A DNA stretch of 64,000 nt, taken from the NCBI RefSeq assembly GCF_027594425.1, contig NZ_CP115159.1, positions 3,247,001 to 3,311,000 on the forward strand. The letters are read 5' to 3'. A program made the position numbers and the translations under genes. The notes below the pieces were generated by a model. It saw only the letters and a list, made by a program, of their open reading frames with translations, did no database searches and was not told the DNA's origin. Below are positions 51,259 through 60,527 of this stretch, piece by piece. The first letter of the stretch is position 1. Every line of letters starts with the position of its first letter. Source of the DNA: Zunongwangia sp. HGR-M22. Lineage in GTDB: Bacteria > Bacteroidota > Bacteroidia > Flavobacteriales > Flavobacteriaceae.

Positions 51259-52881
51259 TTATATTTCTGCTTTTAAACTTATTTCTCCTTTAGATGTTTC
51301 CCCTTGCTCACCTAAAACAATAAGGACATAATCATTTACGGGTAGTGCGATTTCTAGATCATCAGAATTTTCCTTCTTTAAATTAAGAACCGGCACTGCA
51401 TTCTTTTTATAAATATCGAATTCTTCTTTATTATAAATTTTCAACAATAAGGTATCTTCTAAATCGTAGTTTTTTAAATTCAGTTTATAGTTTTTAAATT
51501 CTTTTTCTGGGTAAGTATTTTTTAGATTAACAGGTATATTGTTTATCACAAAAAAGTCATTTATCTTTTTTTGCCCAGGTGGCAGTTCATCAAATGGTAT
51601 TAGTGTAAGGCTATTAGCCGTTTTATCAATAATTTCAACCTGATTTATCGTCAAAGGATTTATACCAGTGATCTCCTTGAAGTAAACAGCCATTCGCTTC
51701 CCGTTCTTGGTTGGCTCTTCCAAAATATGATCGATCCCCGCGTGTACCAGGATTTTAGCTTTTGGATCATTTTCTATGGTCTCTGCAAGTTTTTTTGCTT
51801 GCCCTAATTCTCTATCTATTGCCTTATCGCTACTTTCATAAGCAATAATTTTATATCCCAATTCTTTTGCTATTCTTATAAGATGTGCAAAATATGATTC
51901 CTGAATATAGTAGCCGGAACTCAATATAGGATAAGGTCGGCTTTCATTAATCTTTGAAGCCTGAAAAGAACTACTCAAAGATTCAAGTGCCAGATAATTA
52001 AATCCGTTCTTTTTTAATTTCTTCAGTAATTGAATTGTAAATAATCGATGTTTTGGATACCAGTGATTTTCATTCACCATAACTACGTTGGTAGATTTCG
52101 ATTCTTTTGCAATTTTATTCAAGGCAGAGATATTATAATAAACCTTTGAGGTATCAATACTTGCTATATTTACTTTTTGTTTACTTATTCTCTTCTGTTC
52201 ATAAACATTAATCAGGCTATCATACATTGTATTATTCTGCATAAAAGAATTGATGGTAGTCAAAAACTGGTATTCCATCCAGTCTTGCCCAAGGCTATCT
52301 TCAACTGGCGCATTTATTAGTTTTTCACTTGCTCGTAGATAATTAATATCTTTCCTTACGCCTTCGAAAACACTGGAATAGGTTAAAGCATTACTACTAT
52401 CTATCTTAAATTGAATACTTTTTAAAATTTCTTTTCCATCTTTAATAATACCTTCAATATTCATACTATCATCCCTTGTTAATAATAGATAAGCCCTTTT
52501 TTGATTATTAGCAGTTTGAAATAATACTGAGTTCGTTACCGTATCTTTTATGGGAAATTCTAAATTATCTATATTTTTTTCATACTCCCTAAGAAATAAA
52601 TATGCCGTATATCTGGGTGCAATCGTTATTTTGGAATACGAAAGAAGATCTTTCTTATTTAGAAAAGAGTATTTCTTCAGTAAATTTCGAAGTGAAATTT
52701 TGTCAATTTGCTTTAAAGGAAGGAACTGCGTATCCCCAAAATATTGAACAGAAATCGCTGCTTCTTTATTTATAAGCTTAGCCCCATTAACATAGTTATA
52801 TTCAGCTAAATGATGATAAGTACTACAGCTTGAAAGGATAAAAAAAATTAAAAGTATGAAGTAATAGTTGCGATGGCTCAT
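51259..52881 (-). CDS. Large lipoprotein with a ChaN/erythromycin-esterase-like region
   Basis: A 540-residue lipoprotein from ATG at 52881 (MSHRNYYFILLIFFILSSCSTY; lipobox LSSC). The first half is unrecognised. The middle (about 260-420) has VVMVNENHWYPKHRLFTIQLLKKL, NYLALESLSS, YKIIAYESSDKAIDRE and KAKILVHAGIDHILEE, in the pattern of the EreA/ChaN/TIKI group: Glu-Asn-His, a Glu, a His. So it may be a metal-binding esterase or peptidase, or a haem binder, but I do not assign a function. An upstream start at 52911 would lengthen it without a proper signal peptide. Confidence 0.7.
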   Translation of the reverse strand: MSHRNYYFILLIFFILSSCSTYHHLAEYNYVNGAKLINKEAAISVQYFGDTQFLPLKQIDKISLRNLLKKYSFLNKKDLLSYSKITIAPRYTAYLFLREYEKNIDNLEFPIKDTVTNSVLFQTANNQKRAYLLLTRDDSMNIEGIIKDGKEILKSIQFKIDSSNALTYSSVFEGVRKDINYLRASEKLINAPVEDSLGQDWMEYQFLTTINSFMQNNTMYDSLINVYEQKRISKQKVNIASIDTSKVYYNISALNKIAKESKSTNVVMVNENHWYPKHRLFTIQLLKKLKKNGFNYLALESLSSSFQASKINESRPYPILSSGYYIQESYFAHLIRIAKELGYKIIAYESSDKAIDRELGQAKKLAETIENDPKAKILVHAGIDHILEEPTKNGKRMAVYFKEITGINPLTINQVEIIDKTANSLTLIPFDELPPGQKKINDFFVINNIPVNLKNTYPEKEFKNYKLNLKNYDLEDTLLLKIYNKEEFDIYKKNAVPVLNLKKENSDDLEIALPVNDYVLIVLGEQGETSKGEISLKAEI

Positions 52882-53036
52882 GATTGATAATTTTATAGTA
52901 GCAATATACAACTAAATAATTAGTTAAAAAATCAGGGATAATAAATGCTTGAGTAATCTAGCATTACTGTAATCCAAATTCATTATTTTAGCGCCCTATT
53001 AGTTAGTTCATTTTTTGAAAAAAGGGCAGCAGAATT

Positions 53037-53861
53037 ATGAAGCAATATCAAGACTTACTACAACATATTTTAGATAACGGTGCAGAAAAGGGCGATCGTA
53101 CGGGTACCGGAACCAAAAGTGTTTTTGGTTACCAGATGCGTTTTGATCTTAGCGAAGGTTTCCCAATGGTAACCACAAAAAAAGTACATCTAAAATCCAT
53201 AATTTACGAGCTGCTTTGGTTTCTAAAGGGCGACACAAATATTGAATATCTAAAAGAAAACGGCGTACGTATTTGGAACGAGTGGGCCGATGAAAATGGT
53301 GATTTAGGACCAATTTACGGCCATCAATGGAGAAATTGGAATGGTGAGGAAATCGATCAAATTTCAGAAATTATTGAAACTCTAAAGACAAATCCTAATA
53401 GTCGTAGAATGTTGGTTTCTGCATGGAATCCTTCAGTAATGCCAGATACCTCGGTTTCATTTTCAGAAAATGTAGCCAATGGCAAAGCTGCGCTTCCACC
53501 CTGCCACGCATTTTTTCAGTTTTATGTAGCAGATGGAAAATTGAGTTGTCAACTTTACCAACGTAGTGCCGATGTATTTTTAGGCGTTCCGTTTAATATT
53601 GCTTCTTATGCATTATTTACGATGATGATGGCTCAGGTTTGTGGTTACGAAGCTGGAGATTTTATTCATACTTTTGGAGACGTACACATTTACAGCAATC
53701 ATATGGATCAGGTGAATTTGCAATTAAGTAGAGCGCCAAGAGATTTACCAAAAATGAAGATCAATCCAGAAATTAAAGATATTTTTGATTTTAAGTTTGA
53801 AGATTTTAAATTAGAGGGTTACGATCCGCATCCACCTATAAAAGGTAAAGTTGCGGTGTAA
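53037..53861 (+). CDS. thyA: Thymidylate synthase
   Basis: A 274-residue Thy[41 protein letters not shown], catalytic Cys156 in [33 protein letters not shown]. Converts dUMP to dTMP with methylene-THF, giving dihydrofolate that FolA (60036-60527) recycles. Complete and normal in length. Confidence 0.98.
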   Translation: MKQYQDLLQHILDNGAEKGDRTGTGTKSVFGYQMRFDLSEGFPMVTTKKVHLKSIIYELLWFLKGDTNIEYLKENGVRIWNEWADENGDLGPIYGHQWRNWNGEEIDQISEIIETLKTNPNSRRMLVSAWNPSVMPDTSVSFSENVANGKAALPPCHAFFQFYVADGKLSCQLYQRSADVFLGVPFNIASYALFTMMMAQVCGYEAGDFIHTFGDVHIYSNHMDQVNLQLSRAPRDLPKMKINPEIKDIFDFKFEDFKLEGYDPHPPIKGKVAV

Positions 53862-53890
53862 ACTAATTCTAATTTAAAATTTTTATTATC

Positions 53891-54268
53891 ATGAAAAGGT
53901 TATTGCTTATCGCAAGTTTTGTATTCGGAACTGTAGGAACAATCGCAGCTCAACAAACCTCTCCGGTTTGGCCAGGTTGCGAAGACAGTGAAGATGTAAA
54001 GGCTTGTTTTAATCAGAAGCTTAGTCAGCACGTAAAAGAAAATTACGAATATCCACAAAACGATGCCGGAGAATATGTTCGAGGAAAAGTAACCATCAAA
54101 TTTGAAGTTGATGAAGAAGGCAAAGTAAATGTTTTGAATATCGAAGGGAATGAACCTTTAGTTAACGAAGCAGCGAAAAAAATGATTAAAAAAATGCCTA
54201 AAATGAAACCTGGAAAATTACAGGGCGAGGTGGATGCAAGAGAATTTACGGTCTCTTATAAATTCTAA
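53891..54268 (+). CDS. Small secreted TonB-C-like protein, first of a tandem pair
   Basis: A 125-residue protein with a signal peptide (LLLIASFVFGTVGTIAAQ). The rest, VWPGCEDSEDVKACFNQKLSQHV-then-NYEYPQNDAGEYVRGKVTIKFEVDEEGKV, ends VDAREFTVSYKF: a TonB C-terminal-type fold with a Cys pair (CEDSEDVKAC) and no TonB transmembrane anchor. Similar to the next gene. Function unknown. Confidence 0.75.
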   Translation: MKRLLLIASFVFGTVGTIAAQQTSPVWPGCEDSEDVKACFNQKLSQHVKENYEYPQNDAGEYVRGKVTIKFEVDEEGKVNVLNIEGNEPLVNEAAKKMIKKMPKMKPGKLQGEVDAREFTVSYKF

Positions 54269-54303
54269 AAAAATTATACTATAACTTATTACCTTCAGTT
54301 TTT

Positions 54304-54714
54304 ATGAAAAAAATACTATTTATTGGTTGTTTGTTAGTAAGCTTGATGAGCTACGCACAAGAAAATGTAAAAACCGAAGGTAATACTGTTACCGTAAAAG
54401 AAATCGCACTAGTATGGCCCGGTTGTGAGAATGAAGACAATAAGGACAATTGCTTTAATAGCAAATTCTTAAATCACGTAAAGACCACTTATAAATATCC
54501 GCGGAAAGATTCTGGAGATTTTATTCGTGGTAAGGCTACTATAAAAATGCATATTGATGAAAACGGTAATGCTAAGATCGACAAGATCGAAACTAAAGAG
54601 CCAAAAATTAAATCTGCTGTACAAAAAATGCTCGCTGAACTGCCTAAAATGACTCCGGGTAAAAAGGCAGGAAAGCCTGTTTCTATAAAATATACGATCC
54701 CTTTGCAATTATAG
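54304..54714 (+). CDS. Small secreted TonB-C-like protein, second of a tandem pair
   Basis: A 136-residue paralogue of the preceding protein: VWPGCENEDNKDNCFNSKF, YKYPRKDSGDFIRGKATIKMHIDENG, KMTPGKKAGKPVSIKYTIPLQL. The shared VWPGCE, CFN, DF/EYxRGKxTIK and KMxPGK blocks show a local duplication. Signal peptide ends at SYAQ. Function unknown. Confidence 0.75.
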   Translation: MKKILFIGCLLVSLMSYAQENVKTEGNTVTVKEIALVWPGCENEDNKDNCFNSKFLNHVKTTYKYPRKDSGDFIRGKATIKMHIDENGNAKIDKIETKEPKIKSAVQKMLAELPKMTPGKKAGKPVSIKYTIPLQL

Positions 54715-54812
54715 ATTATAGCCTAATTAACACAATACATCGGCTTTCTATCACTATTCCTTTTTTAACTTTGGATTAACGCTGGTGAAAACCGCTAGCT
54801 TCTAAAAAATTG

Positions 54813-54820
54813 TAAATTTG
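54813..54820 (+). promoter_or_regulatory. Promoter -7 box of egtB
   Basis: TAAATTTG, full match to TAnnTTTG, 31 bp before the egtB start. It is preceded by ttctaaaaaattg, almost the same as upstream of the -7 box at 59525. Confidence 0.5.
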
Positions 54821-54850
54821 AGAGATACGCACTAACCGTATTTCTCTTTT

Positions 54851-56014
54851 ATGCTTACACAGCCAGAATTATTAGATCTTTTTAAAAGTACACGAGCACA
54901 ATCTGAACTTATTTGTTCTTTTTTAGAAACTGAAGATTACGTTGTGCAACCAATAGTAGATGTCTCACCACCCAAATGGCATCTTGGGCATACTACATGG
55001 TTTTTTGAAGAATTTGTGCTTAAACCTTATAAAAGCAATTACCTGCTTTTTGATGAACATTCTGCTTACGTTTTTAATAGTTATTACGAAAGCGTTGGTG
55101 AAAAAGTGATACGTACAGATCGCGGAAATCTTTCAAGACCTACCGTTGCCTGGGTCTATAAATATCGTGATTATGTTTCTAAAACGTTAAAACAATTTCT
55201 CGAATCTGCTAACCTAAGCAAAGAAGTTCTTGAAGTTATCGAGATTGGTTGTCACCACGAAAAACAACATCAGGAATTACTTTATACCGATATAAAATAT
55301 ATTTTAGGTAACAATCCTTTGTTCCCTAAATACAACGATCAATTTCAAGAAAACCCGATTCAAGATTTTCAACAAGAATGGATTTCCGTAGAAAAGGGGA
55401 ACTATGAGATTGGGCATAATAACAACGATTTTTGTTATGATAACGAACTTGGCCGTCACACCGTATATTTAAACGATTATCAAATTTCAAACAAATTGGT
55501 AACCAATAACGAGTATATCGAATTTATCGCAGCCGGTGGTTATAAAGATGTTTTACTTTGGCATGCTGAAGGTTGGGATTGGGTAAATACCACTCAGATT
55601 TCAGCACCATCATACTGGCATAAAATCGATGGCCAATGGCATCAATTCTCCTTGCAAGGTTTACAAAAATTAAATCCTGACGCTCCATTAAGCCATATTA
55701 GTTATTACGAAGCTTTTGCTTTTGCGCAATGGAAAGGCTTACGCCTACCAACCGAGCAGGAATGGGAAATTGCGAGCACAAAATTTGATTGGGGTTCACG
55801 CTGGGAATGGACAGAAAGCGCTTATTCCCCTTATCCCGGGTACAGTAAAGCTCCCGGCGCTTTAGGCGAATACAATGGGAAATTTATGGTGAATCAAAAA
55901 GTTTTACGTGGTGGCTCTGTAGCAACTTCAGAAAATCATACCCGATCAACCTATCGCAACTTTTTTCATGCCCCTTTACGCTGGCAATTCACCGGAATTC
56001 GCCTTGCAAAATAA
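54851..56014 (+). CDS. egtB: Ergothioneine biosynthesis protein EgtB (sulfoxide synthase)
   Basis: A 387-residue protein with an N-terminal DinB-like domain carrying the iron-binding histidines (PPKWHLGHTTWFFEEF, IGCHHEKQHQELLYTDIKY) and a C-terminal formylglycine-generating-type domain (FEIG-like NYEIGHNNNDFCYDNELG, AFAQWKGLRLPTEQEWE, VLRGGSVATSENHTRSTYRNFFHAPLRWQFTGIRLA). EgtB joins trimethylhistidine with a thiol and oxygen. Next gene is egtD, 15 bp on. egtA and egtC are not beside it, so it may use cysteine rather than gamma-glutamylcysteine; that is inference. Confidence 0.93.
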   Translation: MLTQPELLDLFKSTRAQSELICSFLETEDYVVQPIVDVSPPKWHLGHTTWFFEEFVLKPYKSNYLLFDEHSAYVFNSYYESVGEKVIRTDRGNLSRPTVAWVYKYRDYVSKTLKQFLESANLSKEVLEVIEIGCHHEKQHQELLYTDIKYILGNNPLFPKYNDQFQENPIQDFQQEWISVEKGNYEIGHNNNDFCYDNELGRHTVYLNDYQISNKLVTNNEYIEFIAAGGYKDVLLWHAEGWDWVNTTQISAPSYWHKIDGQWHQFSLQGLQKLNPDAPLSHISYYEAFAFAQWKGLRLPTEQEWEIASTKFDWGSRWEWTESAYSPYPGYSKAPGALGEYNGKFMVNQKVLRGGSVATSENHTRSTYRNFFHAPLRWQFTGIRLAK

Positions 56015-56029
56015 CGATCAACTTACATT

Positions 56030-57007
56030 ATGAAATCCACACCAACTACCACAACATACGCAACTGCTTTTGAAGAAGATGTTGCCAAAGGCTTAACCAG
56101 CTTTCCTAAATATCTGCTTTCAAAATATATTTATGATGAAAAAGGAGACAAGCTTTTTCAGCAAATCATGAATATGCCAGAGTATTATTTAACCAATTGT
56201 GAGCTCGGTATTCTTCAGCGACATACGGCAGCAATCGCAGATTCTTTCAACAGTAAAAAAGGTTTCGACCTTATAGAACTTGGCGCCGGCGACGGTAAAA
56301 AAACAAAGGTTTTATTAAAACATTTAGTCGGTAAAAATTATGATTTTAATTATTTACCGGTGGATATTAGTCAGCATGTTTTAGATGAATTAGAAGAAGC
56401 TTTAAAGACTGAAATTCCCGGTGTAAAAATTAAAACACAACAAGGAACTTACTTTAAAACCTTAGAGAAACTGGCCGATTATAATTCACGCAAAAAAGTG
56501 ATCATGGTTTTGGGTTCTAACATTGGAAATCTTTTGCACGAAAAAGCCATCGATTTTTTAAAGAATATCTGCGAAGCGATGAGTGAAGAAGATATGCTAT
56601 TTATGGGATTTGATCAGAAAAAAGATCCGCAAAAGATCCTGGATGCTTACAACGACCCCCATGGAATCACCGAAGCTTTTAATAAAAATCTTTTGGTGCG
56701 AATGAATAACGAATTGGAGGCCGACTTTAATACCCATGAATTTAAACACTGGGAAACCTACAATCCCGAAACAGGAACCGCTGCCAGCTACCTTGTTAGT
56801 AAAAAAGAACAACAGGTAAAAATCGACAAACTTAACCTAGATATTCATTTTGATGCCTGGGAAACCATTCATACCGAAATTTCACAGAAATACGATGATA
56901 ATATTGTACAATGGCTAGCCGAAGAAGCTGGATTAGCAGTTACTGGAGAATTTAGCGATTCGGAAAACTGCTATAAAAATTATATCTTTAGAAGAAAAGG
57001 TTTTTGA
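56030..57007 (+). CDS. egtD: L-histidine N-alpha-methyltransferase EgtD
   Basis: A 325-residue SAM-dependent methyltransferase: FPKYLLSKYIYDEKGDKLFQQIMNMPEYY, SAM motif IELGAGDGKKTKVLL, PVDISQHVLDELEEAL, VLGSNIGNL and FLYFN-like MGFDQKKD. It makes hercynine, the EgtB substrate, from histidine with three SAM. Operon partner of egtB. Confidence 0.94.
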   Translation: MKSTPTTTTYATAFEEDVAKGLTSFPKYLLSKYIYDEKGDKLFQQIMNMPEYYLTNCELGILQRHTAAIADSFNSKKGFDLIELGAGDGKKTKVLLKHLVGKNYDFNYLPVDISQHVLDELEEALKTEIPGVKIKTQQGTYFKTLEKLADYNSRKKVIMVLGSNIGNLLHEKAIDFLKNICEAMSEEDMLFMGFDQKKDPQKILDAYNDPHGITEAFNKNLLVRMNNELEADFNTHEFKHWETYNPETGTAASYLVSKKEQQVKIDKLNLDIHFDAWETIHTEISQKYDDNIVQWLAEEAGLAVTGEFSDSENCYKNYIFRRKGF

Positions 57008-57032
57008 ATTTGCTAATAAACAGCCATTTTAT

Positions 57033-57644
57033 ATGAAAAAGTTACTACTCCTTTTTTTGGCAATTCTTTTAAGTTTCGCTTTTATTCCCGTTCAGAATTA
57101 TTCTGAAACATCAGAAAATAGAGCTATACAAGAGTTTATTCCGCAGGGAAAAATTAATTTTTCTGAGATAGAATCTGTCGAAAAATCTGCTATAAACAAC
57201 GAAAATGAAACAAAACTGACATTTGTTGATATCGAAAACGGTAATGTAATAAAGTACCTTTCAGAAAAGACCAGAATAAAAAGTGATATAGCGTATAGTC
57301 AAAATGAATATCTCAAAATTGTTAAACTGAAAGAAAGTTTTATTTACGATATAGAAAAGAATTCAAAAATTATCGAATTTCGATCAACTACAAAAGCCTA
57401 TCCCGATTTTAGTCTAAACACTGAAGAAAATAAGATTTCATTTGATCATAAAACTTATGTCTTTTCATCTAAAATGACGATCAACCATACTGAAAATGCT
57501 TTTGAAAGCACTTGGAGTGGCTTTGTTTATTCTAATGGAAAATCTAAAGTAGTTTTAGCAAAACTTAAGGATAATCGCATGGGAATTTTAATTCAGCAAC
57601 CTACTAAAAAACCTCAGGTTTTTATCGAAAATGAACTAAAATAA
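57033..57644 (+). CDS. Hypothetical secreted protein
   Basis: A 203-residue protein not recognised. A signal peptide (MKKLLLLFLAILLSFAFIPV) is followed by a soluble, Lys- and Glu-rich region with alternating beta-type patterns (KLTFVDIENGNVIKYLSEKT, SFDHKTYVFSSKM, SGFVYSNGKSKVVLAKLKDNR). It starts 25 bp after egtD and could share its transcript. No function proposed. Confidence 0.65.
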   Translation: MKKLLLLFLAILLSFAFIPVQNYSETSENRAIQEFIPQGKINFSEIESVEKSAINNENETKLTFVDIENGNVIKYLSEKTRIKSDIAYSQNEYLKIVKLKESFIYDIEKNSKIIEFRSTTKAYPDFSLNTEENKISFDHKTYVFSSKMTINHTENAFESTWSGFVYSNGKSKVVLAKLKDNRMGILIQQPTKKPQVFIENELK

Positions 57645-57648
57645 CAAC

Positions 57649-58056
57649 ATGAAATTTTCAACACTTTTCCTTCTATTATTTTTCTTTACGCAGGTAGCCA
57701 CTTCCCAAAGCGCCACTAAAGAAACCATGGATAGTACTTATAAAGATCGTGTGGATATTCCCGTAAAATACTGTTTGATTATTCCTTCTGGGAAATTTTT
57801 GTCGAAATATATCGACATCCAGATTGACTATGGCCAGGAACAGGCATTATTTAAAAATTCTTATATCAGGGATGAAGATGGAAATAAAAGAACATTTAAT
57901 TCAATTGTACATGCGTTAAATTATATGGAGAGTTTAGGATGGGAACTCGTTAAAACATACAGTGAGCAAGAGACCGAAAATAACTTTAGAAGTTATTTTT
58001 TATTTAAGTCTGACGGAGATGCAACACTCCCTATACACCTAGAAACAGCCAGATAA
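57649..58056 (+). CDS. Hypothetical secreted protein
   Basis: A 135-residue protein with a signal peptide (TLFLLLFFFTQVATSQS). The mature part contains YIDIQIDYGQEQALFKN and NSIVHALNYMESLGWELVKTY, a small alpha-beta domain seen in many Bacteroidota proteins of unknown role. 4 bp after the preceding gene, so the two belong together. Confidence 0.65.
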   Translation: MKFSTLFLLLFFFTQVATSQSATKETMDSTYKDRVDIPVKYCLIIPSGKFLSKYIDIQIDYGQEQALFKNSYIRDEDGNKRTFNSIVHALNYMESLGWELVKTYSEQETENNFRSYFLFKSDGDATLPIHLETAR

Positions 58057-58080
58057 ATTAAAAGTATAAAAGAATTATTG

Positions 58081-58362
58081 ATGAAAGCCATTTGGAAAAA
58101 TACGGTTATTGCTGAAAGTACTGAAACAAAAACAGTAGAAAGCAACCATTATTTCCCCATGGAAAGCATTAAAAAAGAATACTTCAAAAATAGCCAAAAG
58201 CAAACCCGCTGCCCTTGGAAAGGCTTAGCTTCCTATTTCAGCATAGAAATAGATGGTGAGAAAAACGAAGATGCCGCATGGTATTATCCAAAAGCAAGTT
58301 ACGCTGCCAAGCCTATCCAAAATCACGTCGCCTTTAAAAACGGAGTAGAGATTAAGGAGTGA
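58081..58362 (+). CDS. DUF427 domain protein
   Basis: A 93-residue protein from ATG 58081, MKAIWKNTVIAESTETK, with NHYFPMESIKKEYF, TRCPWKGLASYFSI, AAWYYPKAS and NHVAFKNGVEI, the DUF427 signature. Small beta-sandwich; function unknown. Confidence 0.87.
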   Translation: MKAIWKNTVIAESTETKTVESNHYFPMESIKKEYFKNSQKQTRCPWKGLASYFSIEIDGEKNEDAAWYYPKASYAAKPIQNHVAFKNGVEIKE

Positions 58363-58408
58363 CAAAAAGTATATTGGAAACTTAGAATTTTGGTTTCTTA
58401 GATAGTAT

Positions 58409-59494
58409 CTATCTTTTATAATTTTCTAAAGCCTTTACCAAAATATCCAATTCTCCTTCGGTATTAAAATAGTGGAAACTTACCCGCAGACCTTCACCAC
58501 GTTGAGAAACAATAATATCTTTTTCTCGTAAATATTGATACAATTTATCGTCGCCTTTAATATTGAAAATTGATGAATGATCGCCTCTTTTCGCAACGGT
58601 ATGCTCCAGCAAATCCATCTCGGTAAATACTTTTTTAGCCTGAACCTTAAGAATATTCACCTGGTCTTCTATCGTAGAAATTCCGATTTGTTTGATCATT
58701 TTCAATGCTTCCCCTAAACTCCCATAGTTTAAAGTATCCTGATGGCCCGGTTCAAATTTGCCTAAAAAATTGCCTTCGTGTGCTTTATATTTCCCCTGTA
58801 ACGAACCAAAACCTAAATGCTTTGGTGAAACTTTACCCTCGATGTCTTCATTGAAAAGCATAAAACCATTTCCATAACCGGCATTTAACCATTTGTAAGT
58901 ACTGGAAATTATAACATCTATTCCGGTAGCATCAAAATCGAAAGCTTCAGTTCCCAAATACTGTGTCCCGTCAGCAATAAAAATAACTTCAGGAAAGTCT
59001 TTTTTCAACTGAGTAAGAAAAGCAGTGCTTAGTTTAATTCCGTTGATATATTGCACAATGCTAAATGCGAAGAAATTTGGTTGTTCTTTCTTTAAAGCTT
59101 CAACAATATTTTCTTCTAAAAATTCATTAATTTCAGCATAACAAATGTCAAAATCCCTGGATTCTACCGCCCAATTGATCGATGGGTAATCATTTTTCAG
59201 CAATAAAACTTTTTTAGGTTTTTCAATACCTTCTAAAAGCGTATTAAAACCATATGAGAAATTAGGCACCAGCCCTACTCTATTTGGGGCACAACTAAAA
59301 GCCTCGCCAACTTTTTCACGAACGCTCGTTAAAAGTTTACTTTGTCCTTCTTTTAAAACACTTCCAGAAATTAAAAAATCGAGATCATGCTCTTGCCGAA
59401 ATTCTAAAACTTTCTCGTTTAGCAAGCCTGAAGCTGCGGTGTTTAGGTAAGTATATCGCTCTAAAACAGGAAAGCCTTTTCTTAAATTACTCAT
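58409..59494 (-). CDS. Class V aminotransferase-fold PLP enzyme (isopenicillin N epimerase / EgtE-like)
   Basis: A 361-residue enzyme from ATG 59494 (MSNLRKGFPVLERYTYLNTAASG). PLP lysine in ISSTYKWLNAGYGNGFML; GTQYLGTEAFDFDATGIDV supplies the aspartate region. The class V fold includes cysteine desulfurases and C-S lyases such as EgtE. It lies close to egtBD but on the other strand, so an EgtE role is possible, not shown. A much longer upstream in-frame start has no family support. Confidence 0.82.
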   Translation of the reverse strand: MSNLRKGFPVLERYTYLNTAASGLLNEKVLEFRQEHDLDFLISGSVLKEGQSKLLTSVREKVGEAFSCAPNRVGLVPNFSYGFNTLLEGIEKPKKVLLLKNDYPSINWAVESRDFDICYAEINEFLEENIVEALKKEQPNFFAFSIVQYINGIKLSTAFLTQLKKDFPEVIFIADGTQYLGTEAFDFDATGIDVIISSTYKWLNAGYGNGFMLFNEDIEGKVSPKHLGFGSLQGKYKAHEGNFLGKFEPGHQDTLNYGSLGEALKMIKQIGISTIEDQVNILKVQAKKVFTEMDLLEHTVAKRGDHSSIFNIKGDDKLYQYLREKDIIVSQRGEGLRVSFHYFNTEGELDILVKALENYKR

Positions 59495-59524
59495 AAGCCT
59501 TAAAGAATTCAGTTCTAAAAAATG

Positions 59525-59532
59525 TAAATTTG
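59525..59532 (+). promoter_or_regulatory. Promoter -7 box of the 2TM-folA operon
   Basis: TAAATTTG, full match to TAnnTTTG, 27 bp before the ATG at 59559, in the divergent gap. Confidence 0.5.
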
Positions 59533-59558
59533 TTAATAGCACTAAAGTACCTTTATTT

Positions 59559-60032
59559 ATGTTCTCGAAAAAGAAAAACACTTCTAAAATGGACGCCGAA
59601 CAGCGTGAGTTGTACGAAAACGCCAGAAAAAGAACTCTTCAGAAAAAAAGATTATTTCAGCATTTTATAGTATTTCTTAGTGTCTCTATTTTGGCTATAA
59701 TTCTAAATGTGGTGATAGGTTTTAAAGAAGACCTGTTATTATTGGGCTATAATTGGTTTGTTTGGATTGTGCTTATTTGGGGATTTATTTTCTTAATTCA
59801 TTTTTTTAATGTGTTTTTAGTGAACACATTTATGGGTAAAGAATGGCAGGCCAAACAAATAGAAAAACTGGTTGCTAAGCAAAAAGAAAAAATTGCTAAG
59901 CTTGGGCGACAGGTAGAACAGGATTACCCCCTGCCCGAAAAAAACTATAAACAAAATATTGGAGAAAATAGCACTAACGAAAAGTTTAAACCCATTTCTC
60001 CTGATAATCCAAACCAACCAAACAACCACTAG
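59559..60032 (+). CDS. 2TM domain protein
   Basis: A 157-residue protein. After a charged start come two membrane helices (FIVFLSVSILAIILNVVIGF and WFVWIVLIWGFIFLIHFFNVF), then a charged coiled-coil-like stretch (KQIEKLVAKQKEKIAKL) and an Asn/Pro-rich tail. The family occurs in Bacteroidota, sometimes fused to histidine kinases; function unknown. It precedes folA by 3 bp. Confidence 0.82.
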   Translation: MFSKKKNTSKMDAEQRELYENARKRTLQKKRLFQHFIVFLSVSILAIILNVVIGFKEDLLLLGYNWFVWIVLIWGFIFLIHFFNVFLVNTFMGKEWQAKQIEKLVAKQKEKIAKLGRQVEQDYPLPEKNYKQNIGENSTNEKFKPISPDNPNQPNNH

Positions 60033-60035
60033 TAT

Positions 60036-60527
60036 ATGATTACCATGATCGCGGCAGCAGCCGAAAATAATGCTCTAGGAAAAGAAAATGATCTCTTATG
60101 GCGTCTGCCAGACGATTTTAAGCGTTTTAAAGAGCTTACCAGTCACCACCCAATAATAATGGGGCGTAAAACATTTGAAAGTTTTGATGGTATGCTCCCA
60201 AATAGAACACATTTTGTAATTACCAGAAATGAAAATTACGATCCCGGTAAAGGTGTGTATGTCGTAAAAAGTTTATCACTGGCTTTAAAAATTGCTCAGG
60301 ATCTGGATCCTAATCCTTTTATTATTGGAGGTGGGGAGATTTACAAAATGGGATTGGATAGAACTGATAAAATTGAACTTACCCGTGTTCATGAAAGCTT
60401 TGATGATGCCGATACTTTTTTTCCTGAAATAGATGAGGAAGAATGGACGTTAACGGAAGAAGTTTTTCATGAAAAAGACGAAAAGCACAAATACTCTTTT
60501 AGTTACCTAACTTATGAGCGTAAATGA
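60036..60527 (+). CDS. folA: Dihydrofolate reductase
   Basis: A 163-residue enzyme with MITMIAAAAENNALGKENDL, LLWRLPDDFKRFKELT, IIMGRKTFESF and PFIIGGGEIYKMG. It reduces dihydrofolate with NADPH. Overlaps the next gene by 14 bp. Confidence 0.97.
   Translation: MITMIAAAAENNALGKENDLLWRLPDDFKRFKELTSHHPIIMGRKTFESFDGMLPNRTHFVITRNENYDPGKGVYVVKSLSLALKIAQDLDPNPFIIGGGEIYKMGLDRTDKIELTRVHESFDDADTFFPEIDEEEWTLTEEVFHEKDEKHKYSFSYLTYERK

Noticed and set aside
59495-59581. Longer N-terminus of the class V aminotransferase
   Set aside because: No homology-like pattern in the first 29 residues and it would overlap the divergent promoter and gene.
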